From assembly GCA_965212125.1 (NCBI GenBank), contig OZ243045.1, forward strand, positions 372,001 through 436,000: 64,000 bases of DNA, given 5' to 3'. The stretch is from CAYRJD01 sp965212125. Its GTDB lineage: Bacteria > Actinomycetota > Acidimicrobiia > Acidimicrobiales > Poriferisodalaceae. The translations under genes and the position numbers were made by a program. The notes beneath the pieces were generated by a model that was not told the DNA's origin, ran no database searches, and saw only the letters and a program-made list of their open reading frames with translations. Shown here one piece after another: positions 44,201-52,485 of the stretch. Every line of letters begins with the position of its first letter. The first letter of the stretch is position 1.

Positions 44201-44910
44201 GCATCCGCTATGTGGTCGTTGTTGATCAGTCGGCGCCTTCGTATGCGCAGGGTTGGGAGCGGCCCATCTCAGCGATTGCTCATAATGCTTTGGAGTCACA
44301 GATTGATCTGCTGCCGGTGGCCACCGACACTTCGGTGCGTGTTTATCGCAACGACGCATGGTGGTCGTCGCGCTCACAGTTCATTCCGCCCGTTGCAGCG
44401 GGGATAGGCACGTCGCAGTTGGAGCTGATCGTTTCTGACCTGACACGCGCCGTAGCGGTATTGACCGATAACCGTTCGGTGACCGACCAAAGAGGTCAAA
44501 TAGGTGCCGGGCAGGTGTTGGTAACCGAGTCTTTCAATAGCAACTGGCGTCTACAGACCGCGGCCGGCGCTGTGGCGCCGCGGCCGGCGTTGGGTTGGGC
44601 GATGAGTTTTGAATCTGCGGTTGATGGTGCTGCGCAGCTGCGTTACGACAGGCCGATAAGCGTGACCCGCGCCACCACCGCGCAGGTGTTGATATGGGGA
44701 TCGCTGCTTTGGCTGGCAATGGGGCAGCCAACCCCGTTTGTGGATCGCTTGGCCGGCAGGCGAGCCGGTCGCCGCCGAGCGGGCAAAGCAGCGCCCGACC
44801 CAGTGTCCGATGCGGCAGCTGACTCCGGTCAGCCCGAAGCCGAGCAGCCCGAAACCGAGCAGCCTGAAGCCGAGCAGCCCGACCCAGACGAATCGGAAAA
44901 CGAGGCGTAA
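41233..44910 (+). CDS. Giant GT2 glycosyltransferase with C-terminal membrane region
   Basis: A 1225-residue protein. Residues of about 30-245 are a GT2 domain (FAVVSHPGRLDWLEATLQSLADQD split over the start; VGPKLLD; GFDPVMGVSGAHIDLCWR). After an acidic Asp/Glu/Ser/Gly repeat (about 255-290) come many hydrophobic helices and a large extracytoplasmic region near 870-1160, then a last helix and a repeated Gln-Pro-Glu tail. Actinobacteria keep such long GT2 proteins next to DUF5719 genes, as here. The glycan is unknown. GTG start at 41233 (GTGA overlap); the stop overlaps the next ATG (TAATG). Confidence 0.87.
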   Translation: MSSPTPQQHEPAMAGTTGTSVAESATRPPKVFAVVSHPGRLDWLEATLQSLADQDYPDLKVVVLSHGRARKDQTEEEPELTSLINKVLPAATASRVTGRAARTYAAAVNSVCAAQAFDANYLLLLREGLVLEAGALRSLVEDAIESRAGVVGPKLLDNERHDLLVDVGGTVDRLGVMTPAAAPGELDQSQHDSARDVFVAPAGVMLIRTDSFFGVGGFDPVMGVSGAHIDLCWRVQMSARRVRMIPSAIGYQLSPDETDPDEAGSDETSPGEAGSDETSPGEAGSTVSDTAATRQRSQYGHRIRMVSKCYGWVHLVPALFLSAVVGLIEFIYALARGRFGHANDIAAAWLWNLRHTPSLLRLRRRTQRQRVLRDATLRQRHTVSTRRVEDWARSWLSSAGALSESARAPGGFLSSDNLSRLKTVLIVTPLTLLVLAFGSRHLLTRGVPSFGQFANFASLDMLLEAFWGGWREVGAGAAGVGATALGLLSAGSVVTFGASDFLRHLLIVGLLPLGLLGIWRLGGVVGASSVNSRLLAVVLYAFNPLPFTALATGAWDVLLLYATLPFIVRSIISLAETDGALKLPPDETQPDPGVPTNKKPSELRRRERLARIMRLGVLLGVVAAFEPLVLLLAPVVAIALAVVGLLSHRLKYAFAVMFWTLIAVAVAGLVNLVWMREFGSVADFVSAAFSDPAITDPYSLTDLFRFEIGVIGVAWLGWGLLLVTVTAALVATGRKTFWAFSGLALAATGFGIAWSAEQGWIDSALDILLEVTLAGSLTTSSSIGRLALVIAAAGCCLTVAAGTDGLKTAANASASKTPTTTKARDDINYRVQRIALLLVSVGVAAAVLPTLLATRSGNWSVAEFDLVAPLSLIDDRGAGPSYRVLWVGQPEVLPLTSRALDSSNEREASAARENTAEAGETAEREASDATPAPLPAYAGLHIATSVRGFPDVRSLWPGPTTPGEERLIDAVRIGLAGETLRMGRLLAAFGIRYVVVVDQSAPSYAQGWERPISAIAHNALESQIDLLPVATDTSVRVYRNDAWWSSRSQFIPPVAAGIGTSQLELIVSDLTRAVAVLTDNRSVTDQRGQIGAGQVLVTESFNSNWRLQTAAGAVAPRPALGWAMSFESAVDGAAQLRYDRPISVTRATTAQVLIWGSLLWLAMGQPTPFVDRLAGRRAGRRRAGKAAPDPVSDAAADSGQPEAEQPETEQPEAEQPDPDESENEA
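42016..42087 (+). repeat. 30-base in-frame tandem repeat in the GT2 gene
   Basis: An exact 30-base unit occurs at 42016-42045 and 42046-42075, with a 12-base partial copy to 42087. It encodes EAGSDETSPG repeats between the GT2 domain and the first membrane helix. Confidence 0.92.
44830..44874 (+). repeat. 15-base in-frame tandem repeat at the GT2 C-terminus
   Basis: Three units like CAGCCCGAAGCCGAG (44830, 44845, 44860) encode QPEAE or QPETE repeats that form the acidic tail of the GT2 protein. Confidence 0.9.
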
Positions 44911-46706
44911 TGCGGGGATCGTGGCCATTGCGACTGCTCGTGCCAGCAGTGATCGTCGCAGCTTTGATTATTGATATCGCGCTTGGTGAGTCCGATACCT
45001 CGCTGGCAGATCCGGTAGCCGTCAAGGTCGTTAATGAGGTAGCGGTTCCTTCTGAGGAGATCCTTACCTCTACCTGGTTTTGCCCGGTAGTTCATATGCG
45101 AAATGTGCTGCCACCAGGCGGAGCCGAATCAGACGCGACCGAAGAAGCAGAAGAGTTCATTCCGCTGGAGGTTGACGCCGAAATCCTGATCAGCAACATC
45201 TCAGACCGATCGGTGCAGGTCTTGCTAGAGCTAAACAGCACGCGCGACCGCGAATCGCTGTCAATAGTTATCGCTCCGCGCCAGGTTCGAATAGTTGATG
45301 TGACCGAGGTAGAGGTGGAGCCGGGGGAACTGATGTCCGCGGTGGTGGAGGTGGCCGGTGGCGGCGTTGCGGTTACACGCCGTTTGGTGTCGCCGTGGGG
45401 CGTTGATCAGGCGCGCTGTTCAAGCACCGTGTCGACGCAGTGGCTGATTCCGATGGGTGATACCCAAGCCGACTCGCGCGATCTGGTCGTGATACATAAC
45501 CCACTGCCACGCCACTCCGTTGTTGATGTGAGCCTGGCTAGCGAGGTTGAGCCAGGTGCTTTCAATGTGCCTGAGCTGCAAGGCGTTGTCATTCCTGGGC
45601 GATCCGCCAAAGTAATAGACATCGCTGAGTTTGCGCGACGCCGCACGGTGGCATCGGCAACTGTCTCTGTGCGCACCGGGCGAGTTGCGGTAGATCATCT
45701 AGCCGTCTACAGCGGCAGCGTCGGGCGGGAAGGTTTCTCAACGGAGCTGGCAATCCCCAACGCTTCTGAGTTTTGGTGGTTGCCACTGCCAGGGATTGAC
45801 GACCTCACCCACACGATTATTCGGGTGGTGAATCCCAATGAAGAGCTGGCCGAGGTGGAGGTGAGTGCAACGAGCGGGGGCGAGGAGCCTTTTGCGGACT
45901 CGGCATCTGTGATTGTGCTGCCGAACGATGTGACCGAGATAAGGCTGGCTACTAGCTCTGTTGTCCAACCGGATTCGCACACCTTGCTGGCCGTTGCGGG
46001 AGGGCCAGTTGCGGTCAGCGTTAGAGCGATCAACGAGCTTGCGATTGCCGTCGCGGTGGAAGTGTTGATCGGTGATTCCGCGAAGCCGTCCTTGCTGGGT
46101 GACCTGGCCGAACAAGATGCCAATGTGCCAGAGCAAACCGAACCAGAGCCAGATGAAACGCCTGCCGAAGAGCCAGGCGAAGTACCCGTTGATCAGGAGC
46201 CCGTTGATCAAGACCCCACTGATGCAGAGGGGCCTTCAGCTGAGGATGAATTGGCTGAGGAAGAGCCAATTGAAGATGAATTCGCTGAAGAAGAACTGGT
46301 TGAAGATGATCACTTTGAGCAAGGGCCGCCCTTGATTGACGCTCTGGCGGGGCTGACATCTGTGCCGGGACACACCGCACCAAGTACCCGCTGGTTGCTA
46401 GTGACACCGCCCGACCCAGATGCAAGCGCTTTCTTGACGCTGATGGCTGTCCCACCGCCAGCAGATTCTGAGGCAGAAGACCCCGACGCGGAGCAACAGG
46501 AACCAGCGCCTGCGGTCGTGGTTCTGCGACTACTCAGCGGGGAGCGGCTAGCGGAAATAACCGTGCCAGCTAGCGGAGCGGTTACCGAGCAACTGCCCCG
46601 CGGCACCGTTTTTCTGCTGGAATCAGAGGTGCCAGTTGTGCCGGTGGTTTACAGCTACGTTTCTCAAGCTCACGGGCTGACCGGCGTAGTCGCCCTGCCG
46701 TACTAG
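44910..46706 (+). CDS. DUF5719 family exported protein
   Basis: A 598-residue protein with an N-terminal membrane segment (LLVPAVIVAALIIDIALG), then STWFCP near residue 52, which matches the STW(Y/F)C start of DUF5719, an actinobacterial family of unknown function. The extracytoplasmic part is strand-rich (repeated VRIVDV, VKVIDI and ATVSVRTGR segments) and probably made of immunoglobulin-like beta domains. An acidic Glu/Pro/Asp stretch (about 408-471) separates the last domain. It follows the giant GT2 gene with a one-base overlap and precedes a thioredoxin-like gene, the usual setting. A role in glycan assembly at the cell surface is inferred from context. Confidence 0.78.
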   Translation: MRGSWPLRLLVPAVIVAALIIDIALGESDTSLADPVAVKVVNEVAVPSEEILTSTWFCPVVHMRNVLPPGGAESDATEEAEEFIPLEVDAEILISNISDRSVQVLLELNSTRDRESLSIVIAPRQVRIVDVTEVEVEPGELMSAVVEVAGGGVAVTRRLVSPWGVDQARCSSTVSTQWLIPMGDTQADSRDLVVIHNPLPRHSVVDVSLASEVEPGAFNVPELQGVVIPGRSAKVIDIAEFARRRTVASATVSVRTGRVAVDHLAVYSGSVGREGFSTELAIPNASEFWWLPLPGIDDLTHTIIRVVNPNEELAEVEVSATSGGEEPFADSASVIVLPNDVTEIRLATSSVVQPDSHTLLAVAGGPVAVSVRAINELAIAVAVEVLIGDSAKPSLLGDLAEQDANVPEQTEPEPDETPAEEPGEVPVDQEPVDQDPTDAEGPSAEDELAEEEPIEDEFAEEELVEDDHFEQGPPLIDALAGLTSVPGHTAPSTRWLLVTPPDPDASAFLTLMAVPPPADSEAEDPDAEQQEPAPAVVVLRLLSGERLAEITVPASGAVTEQLPRGTVFLLESEVPVVPVVYSYVSQAHGLTGVVALPY

Positions 46707-46708
46707 CG

Positions 46709-47155
46709 ATGGATCGACTTGCGCTAGCCCTAGCAATCCTGGTCGCAGCGGTCGCAATAGCCGCAATTGCGCGCCGCCGTAGCGGAGCCCGCCTGGCAAG
46801 GTCACCCGACGCGCTAGCTGGCCGCGGTCATGTGCCAAGCGCCGTAGATGTGCGGCAGCTGATCAATCATGGCCTGTCGCCGCCGGAGGGTGCCAGCGCA
46901 TTCATCGTGGTATTTACCGAGGAAACATGTCGCACCTGCGCGGCTGCTCTGCGCAGCGCCAACGGACCGTCAGGCGGTGGACTGCCCGTTATCGAAATCG
47001 AGTATTCGGCTCAGCGCGAGCTACAAGAAAGCCTGGACATTGACACGGTGCCGACCACGGTCGTGGTGGCAAGTGACGGCGCAGTGCTGGCGGGTTGGTC
47101 AGGCAAGATAGACGAAGCTGAACTAGGCGAGGCCAGCCAGCGCGCCGCTAGTTAG
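46709..47155 (+). CDS. Membrane-anchored thioredoxin-like protein
   Basis: A 148-residue protein with one N-terminal helix (LALALAILVAAVAIAAIA) and a thioredoxin-like domain: FTEETCRTCAAAL holds a CxxC pair (Cys74, Cys77), and DTVPTTVVVASDG contains the cis-proline. The Arg-rich segment directly after the helix suggests a cytoplasmic domain, but the topology is uncertain. ATG at 46709, two bases after the DUF5719 stop. It may keep a cysteine pair in the neighbouring exported protein in order; that is inference. Confidence 0.8.
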   Translation: MDRLALALAILVAAVAIAAIARRRSGARLARSPDALAGRGHVPSAVDVRQLINHGLSPPEGASAFIVVFTEETCRTCAAALRSANGPSGGGLPVIEIEYSAQRELQESLDIDTVPTTVVVASDGAVLAGWSGKIDEAELGEASQRAAS

Positions 47156-47191
47156 CTGTCGCCCAGCTAGCTATTGCCTAGTTAGCTGTCG
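47148..47191. repeat. 14-base direct repeat covering both stop codons of convergent genes
   Basis: CTAGTTAGCTGTCG occurs exactly at 47148-47161 and 47178-47191. The first includes the TAG stop of the thioredoxin-like gene; the second begins with the reverse-complement stop of ftsH. A related AGCTAGC sequence lies between them. Confidence 0.88.
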
Positions 47192-49103
47192 TTTCGGCTA
47201 CTAGCCGCGCTACCTCTTCGCCTGACACCGTTTCGCTTTCCAGCAGTGCGGCGGCCAGGCGATCTAAAGCGGCGCGGTAATCAATCAAGGTTTGACGAGC
47301 CCGATCTTGCTGGGTGCGCAAAATCCTTTCAACCTCTTCGTCGATTATGCGGGCGGTGTCGTCGCTGTATTCGCGGCCGTTCATCAGGTCGTCGCCCAAA
47401 AAGACCTGCGCATGTGAGCCCCACGCCATTGGTCCGACGCGGCTGCTCATTCCCCACTCCGAAACCATCTTGCGGGCCAGCTCGGTCCCTTGTATTAGGT
47501 CGTTGGCGGCGCCGGTTGAGGTAACCCCGTAAACCGTTTCTTCAGCCATGCGGCCTCCGAACAACACCGCCAGACGGTCTTCCAAATAGTCCTGCGAATA
47601 AGCGTGGCGCTCTTCGGGCAACTGCATCGTTACGCCCAGCGCTTGGCCGGTCGGCAGGATCGTTACCTTGTGAACGGGGTCGGCGTGCTCCAACAGCGTC
47701 GCTACCAGGGCATGCCCGCCCTCGTGGTAGGCGGTTACCTCACGCTCGTGCTCCGTCATCGCCACCGACTCACGCCGCTGACCCATCATCACTCGGTCGC
47801 GGGCGGCTTCCAGGTCTTCTTGTGCAACGTCTTCACGGTCATGGCGCACTGCATGAAGGGCGGCTTCGTTGATGAGGTTCGCCAGGTCGGCACCGCTCAT
47901 TCCCGGCGTGCTCTTTGCCATTGAATCCAACTCAACTGAGTCGGAGATCTTCTTGTCCTTGCAATGCACTTTCAAAATCTCAAGCCGCTCGCTGCGTTCA
48001 GGCAGCGGAACAACAACCTGACGGTCAAAACGGCCAGGGCGTAACAGAGCGGGATCCAAAATGTCGGCGCGGTTGGTTGCGGCCATCACCACCACACCTT
48101 CGGTGGCTTCAAAGCCGTCCATTTCAGACAGCATCTGATTCAGCGTCTGCTCACGTTCGTCATGGCCGCCACCCAGCCCGGCGCCGCGCTTGCGTCCGAT
48201 TGAGTCAATCTCGTCAATAAAGATGATTGCGCTTCCCAGCTTGCGAGCGCTTTGAAACAGGTCGCGCACGCGGCTGGCGCCGACGCCAACGAACATCTCC
48301 ATGAAGTCCGAGCCGGTTACGGACAAGAAGGGCACGCCAGCCTCGCCCGCAACTGCGCGCGCCAAAAGCGTTTTACCGGTGCCAGGCGGGCCCACCAGCA
48401 AGATGCCTTTAGGTACGCGCGCACCGATCTTGGTGAACAGTTCCGGCTCTTTCAGAAAATCAACCACTTCGGTGATCTCCTGCTTTACGCCCTCATAGCC
48501 CGCCACATCCTCAAACTTCGTGGCGGGGCGCTCGCTGTTGTAGGTCTTGGCCTTGCTGCGACCGACCGACATAACCCCAGACATCTGACCCTGCGCGCGG
48601 CGCTGCATCCACCAGAAGAATCCGATCAGCAATAAAACCGGCAGCAAAAACGGGAGAATGCTCAAAAATGGGTTGGGCTGGTTGGTGTGGAAATCAACCT
48701 GCACGCCTTGGTCGCGCAACAGCGCCAGGTCGGTTTCGGGTATCTCTAGTGGCCCCTCCGAAGAGAACAGCGTCCCGTCGTTTAGCTGCCCGTTGATAGC
48801 ACCGCTGCCGTTGGTGATTTCCAATGAAGCGATTTCACCGTTGCCGGCTCGCGCTATCAGCGCGCTGTACTCAACCTCGGTGCGGTCTTCTCGGTTGATG
48901 AGATTCGGCACAAACAAAGCGACTGCCAGACCAGCGATTATCACCCAAATCGCCCAGCGCGGCCAACGCTGATTGCGAATGGTGGGGGCGGCGCCATCGC
49001 TGGCAGGGCCCGGTTTTGCTTTTTGGTTTTTTAGTTTTGGGTCGGGCTTGCTGCCCGTCGCTTCGCCGGGCGGTTCAGCATCACGCGGCGTGTTGGCTGC
49101 CAT
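47178..49103 (-). CDS. ftsH: ATP-dependent zinc metalloprotease FtsH
   Basis: A 641-residue membrane AAA+ protease that degrades misfolded membrane and regulatory proteins. It has two transmembrane helices (about 51-69 and 127-147), the AAA module (GPPGTGKTLLARAVAGEAG, Walker B IIFIDEIDSIG, second region of homology in LLRPGRFDRQV) and the zinc site HEGGH, an HExxH motif. The N-terminal 48 residues are Pro/Lys-rich. ATG at 49103. It is alone on the minus strand, convergent with the thioredoxin-like gene and divergent from the fused glycosyltransferase gene. Confidence 0.96.
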   Translation of the reverse strand: MAANTPRDAEPPGEATGSKPDPKLKNQKAKPGPASDGAAPTIRNQRWPRWAIWVIIAGLAVALFVPNLINREDRTEVEYSALIARAGNGEIASLEITNGSGAINGQLNDGTLFSSEGPLEIPETDLALLRDQGVQVDFHTNQPNPFLSILPFLLPVLLLIGFFWWMQRRAQGQMSGVMSVGRSKAKTYNSERPATKFEDVAGYEGVKQEITEVVDFLKEPELFTKIGARVPKGILLVGPPGTGKTLLARAVAGEAGVPFLSVTGSDFMEMFVGVGASRVRDLFQSARKLGSAIIFIDEIDSIGRKRGAGLGGGHDEREQTLNQMLSEMDGFEATEGVVVMAATNRADILDPALLRPGRFDRQVVVPLPERSERLEILKVHCKDKKISDSVELDSMAKSTPGMSGADLANLINEAALHAVRHDREDVAQEDLEAARDRVMMGQRRESVAMTEHEREVTAYHEGGHALVATLLEHADPVHKVTILPTGQALGVTMQLPEERHAYSQDYLEDRLAVLFGGRMAEETVYGVTSTGAANDLIQGTELARKMVSEWGMSSRVGPMAWGSHAQVFLGDDLMNGREYSDDTARIIDEEVERILRTQQDRARQTLIDYRAALDRLAAALLESETVSGEEVARLVAETTAN

Positions 49104-49131
49104 AGGTTCAGGCTACGGCGTAATTGCCGAT

Positions 49132-52100
49132 GTGACTAGTAGCGTTGCGGGCGTGAATGCGCCGACCAGGCTGTTGGCGCGAACCAGCCTGCGGAGTTGG
49201 ATTGAGCTTGCAGTTGTAGCCGGCTGTTGTGCGGCCGTGTTTATCTGGCTGGGCCCATCCAACATCTTTGCTGATACGACTCCCACTGGCGGCGACCTTG
49301 GCGCGCACGTATGGGCGCCAGCTTTTCTGAGAGATGAACTGCTGCCTAACTGGCAAATACGCGGCTGGAGCACCGATTGGTACGCCGGCTTCCCCGCGTT
49401 TCAGTTCTACATGGTGCTGCCTTATCTGGTGATATTGGCCGTTGACGTGGCGCTGCCTTACGTTGTCGCCTTCAAGCTGGTGGCCATCAGCGGAGTGGTG
49501 CTTTTGCCGGCGGCAGGTTGGGCGATGGCGCGGCTGGCTCGCTGGCAGCGACCCTTGCCGGAGTTGTGCGCGGCGGCAATGCTGCTGTTTGCCTTTCAGA
49601 TCAACTACACGATCTACGGTGGCAACATCGCTTCAACCCTGGCGGGAGAGTTTGCCTTCGCGATGGGGTTGTGCGCGGCGCTGGTTTATTTCGGGTTGTT
49701 GCTGCGCTCATTGGAGACCGGACTTGGCCGGGCGCGTGCCACGCTTGCTTTAGCCGCGGTAGCGCTGCTGCACCCGATCACGCTCGCGTTTGCGATCGCC
49801 GCCACCGTTATCGCCATCGCCGTGCGGGCGCTACATCGCCTGCCGGAAATAACCGGCAAGGCGAAGGCTGCGTGGGTGATAGCCGGGTCGGTGCTGCTGA
49901 TGGTTGTGGTGTGGAATCTGACGGAGTCGGGTTTTGTGCGCGTTGCGGTGTTGGCGGTTTTGGTTGCTGGCCTGCTGCTCTTGGAATGGCGGCGGGCGTG
50001 GTGGGCGCTGACGATCGGAGCGGTTGGCGGCGCGGTTTCTGCATTTTGGAGCTACCCGTTTTTTGCTCGCCGTGCGTTTCTGAACGACATGGGGTGGGAG
50101 AAGATCAACAACGTACGAACCAGCCTGTTTTTCCCTGATGAAGCTGCCGGTGACGCGGTCAGGCACAGCATCACCTGGCTGCTTGTGCTGGCTGGCGTTG
50201 CCGCGATAGTGGGCTTGCTGCGCTGGCAGCGGCTCACGCTGACGCTGGTGGCAATAGCGGCCACGATGGGTATGGCGTTTGTGCATTGGCCGCAGCATCG
50301 ACTTTGGAATGCGCGCATATTGCCGTTTTGGTATCTGAGCCTTTATCTATTGGCGGCGGTTGGGGTTTGGGTGCTGGCGGATGCGCTCATTCGTTCGGAC
50401 AAATCCAAACAGATGGCTCAGGTGGCACGAGCAGCGGTGGCGCCGGTGGCAACCTTGGCGGCGATCGGTTTCGTAGCTCTTTATTTGGGGATTCTGCCGT
50501 GGCAGCGATTTGACAACGGCGAATATCGCTGGGGGCCGCTGACGGTGGATCAAAGCGACCGCAACTTTGTGCAGGGCTGGGCGAACTGGAACTTCACCGG
50601 CTACGAGCAGCGCTCTGGCTATCCGACTTACTTGTCTTTGATTGAGGCGTTGTCGCAAGTCGGGGAGGAGCGCGGCTGCGGGTCGGTGCTGTGGGAGTAC
50701 GGCGCCGAAGAGTTAGGCAGCTACGGAACTCCGATGGCGCCGATGCTGTTGCCCCACTGGACGGACCGCTGCATCTCTTCGATGGAAGGGCTTTACTTTG
50801 AGTCGTCGCCGACTGTGCCGTTCCATTTTCTGATGCAGTCAGAGCTATCGCTTGGTCCGTCGCGTGCAATGCGAGGCCTTCCTTACAGCGATCTAGATCT
50901 AGACCTGGGTGTTTCGCATCTCCAGCTGTCGGGGGTGAAGTACTACGCGGCGTTCAGCACCGAGGTGCTCACGTTGGCCGAGCAATCTGATCTGCTAACT
51001 CCGGTGGCTTTTGCCGATCCGTGGATTGTTTATGAGGTGGCGGACAGCAAGGTCGTGGAGCCGCTGGCGTATGAGCCGACCGTGGTGAACGACGCGCCGG
51101 TCGCGGGGCGTTCATGGACCGACCCGGCCGTGATTTGGTTTAACGATCGCTCCAGTTGGGATGTGCATGTCACCGCCGATGGTCCGGCGGATTGGGAGCG
51201 CATAGAACTGCTGCCGCCGCTAAACGAGCAGGCCGAAAGCCGGCGGGCTGCTGACGTGGCGGCGACCTTTACACGCTTTGATCAAGTGTCGCCGTCAAGC
51301 CGGCGGGCACTGCCAGCGGTAACGGTGTCGGATGTGGTTCAAGGCGGTGAACGGTTGTCGTTTCGGGTGGATCGCATCGGGGTGCCGGTGTTGGTAAAGG
51401 TGTCTTACTTTCCGAACTGGCAGGTGCAAGGAGCGCAGGGGCCGTACCGAACCACTCCGAACTGGATGGTGGTGGTGCCTACCGATCATGTTGTGGAGAT
51501 GAGGTTTGCGGCAACCGGAGTTGAGTACACGGCTTGGCTATTGACCGTGGCGGGGATATTGGTGCTCGCCTATATGGCGTTGCGACCGCCCGCTCGTTTC
51601 CGGCGACCCGGCGCTCGGTTCAGTGGAGGTAAAGGCAGGGGCGGCGCATATAAGAACGTGTCAATAGTGCTGCCCGCCTACGAGGCGGCCGAACAGGTTG
51701 GCAAGGCGGTGCGAGAAGTTCGCGCAAGCCTGACAGCGATCTCGCCAGCGCTAGATCGATTTGAGATCATCGTGGTTAATGACGGCTCCACCGATGACAC
51801 CTCCTTGGCGGCTGTTAAAGCCGGTGCGGATCGTGTCATCAACCTTGCGTCAAATATGGGCAAGGGCGCAGCCGTGCGCGCCGGGATGCTGGCAGCCACC
51901 GGCAACATCCGCATCTTTACCGACGTGGATCTGTCGTACCCGCCATCGCAGCTAGAAACCGTGATTAATCGGCTGGCCGCTGGCGACTCAGCAGGTGCAT
52001 CTGCTGATATGGATGCACCTGCGGATGTAGTGGTGGGCAACCGCCGCCACAACGACACGGTCTGGCTTAACTCCGCGTCTCGCACGCGTGCTTTTGGCAG

Positions 52101-52485
52101 CCGCTTGTTTAATCTCGCCGCGCGTGTGGTGCTGCTAGGAAACTACCGCGACACCCAGTGCGGGCTAAAAGGCTTCACCGCCGCCGCGACGGAAGCGATT
52201 TTCCCGCAGTGTCATGTGGACGGCTTCGCCTTTGACGTAGAAGTGCTGTACCTGGCGGAGCAGAATCAGATGAATGTCGTTGATGTGCCGGTGGTAATAG
52301 AAAACACCGCTGACTCAACCGTGAGGCTGGTATCCCAAGTGTTCGTAATGCTGTCTTCGCTGCTAAACATTCGGCGGCGCGTGGCTAAGGGCGGGTACCG
52401 AGCAGCAGCGAGCCAGCCTGCCACTAGCCAGCCCGCTGCCGACCAGTCCGCTGCCAATCAACCCGAACCGGCGAGCCGGTCTTGA
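49132..52485 (+). CDS. PTPS-related membrane protein fused to polyprenyl-phosphate sugar synthase (GT2)
   Basis: About 1117 residues from GTG at 49132; GTG at 49153 is also possible, and the longer open frame from 48973 would overlap ftsH. The first 840 residues are a polytopic membrane protein with GGDLGAHVWAPAFLRDELLP and WYAGFPAFQFYMVLPYL, as in the 6-pyruvoyl-tetrahydropterin-synthase-related (PF10131) family, a GT-C-like group. Residues of about 840-1090 are a DPM1/ALG5-like GT2 domain (VSIVLPAYEAAEQV, IIVVNDGSTDDT, FTDVDLSYPP, DTQCGLKGF). A fused synthase and membrane transferase would load a sugar on a polyprenyl phosphate and use it outside; this is inferred. The stop overlaps the TTG of the mutase gene. 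Confidence 0.85.
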   Translation: MTSSVAGVNAPTRLLARTSLRSWIELAVVAGCCAAVFIWLGPSNIFADTTPTGGDLGAHVWAPAFLRDELLPNWQIRGWSTDWYAGFPAFQFYMVLPYLVILAVDVALPYVVAFKLVAISGVVLLPAAGWAMARLARWQRPLPELCAAAMLLFAFQINYTIYGGNIASTLAGEFAFAMGLCAALVYFGLLLRSLETGLGRARATLALAAVALLHPITLAFAIAATVIAIAVRALHRLPEITGKAKAAWVIAGSVLLMVVVWNLTESGFVRVAVLAVLVAGLLLLEWRRAWWALTIGAVGGAVSAFWSYPFFARRAFLNDMGWEKINNVRTSLFFPDEAAGDAVRHSITWLLVLAGVAAIVGLLRWQRLTLTLVAIAATMGMAFVHWPQHRLWNARILPFWYLSLYLLAAVGVWVLADALIRSDKSKQMAQVARAAVAPVATLAAIGFVALYLGILPWQRFDNGEYRWGPLTVDQSDRNFVQGWANWNFTGYEQRSGYPTYLSLIEALSQVGEERGCGSVLWEYGAEELGSYGTPMAPMLLPHWTDRCISSMEGLYFESSPTVPFHFLMQSELSLGPSRAMRGLPYSDLDLDLGVSHLQLSGVKYYAAFSTEVLTLAEQSDLLTPVAFADPWIVYEVADSKVVEPLAYEPTVVNDAPVAGRSWTDPAVIWFNDRSSWDVHVTADGPADWERIELLPPLNEQAESRRAADVAATFTRFDQVSPSSRRALPAVTVSDVVQGGERLSFRVDRIGVPVLVKVSYFPNWQVQGAQGPYRTTPNWMVVVPTDHVVEMRFAATGVEYTAWLLTVAGILVLAYMALRPPARFRRPGARFSGGKGRGGAYKNVSIVLPAYEAAEQVGKAVREVRASLTAISPALDRFEIIVVNDGSTDDTSLAAVKAGADRVINLASNMGKGAAVRAGMLAATGNIRIFTDVDLSYPPSQLETVINRLAAGDSAGASADMDAPADVVVGNRRHNDTVWLNSASRTRAFGSRLFNLAARVVLLGNYRDTQCGLKGFTAAATEAIFPQCHVDGFAFDVEVLYLAEQNQMNVVDVPVVIENTADSTVRLVSQVFVMLSSLLNIRRRVAKGGYRAAASQPATSQPAADQSAANQPEPASRS

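Noticed and set aside
48973..49131. A longer N-terminus for the fused glycosyltransferase gene
   Set aside because: It runs antisense through the ftsH start region. The spacing between the two genes is better explained by GTG at 49132.
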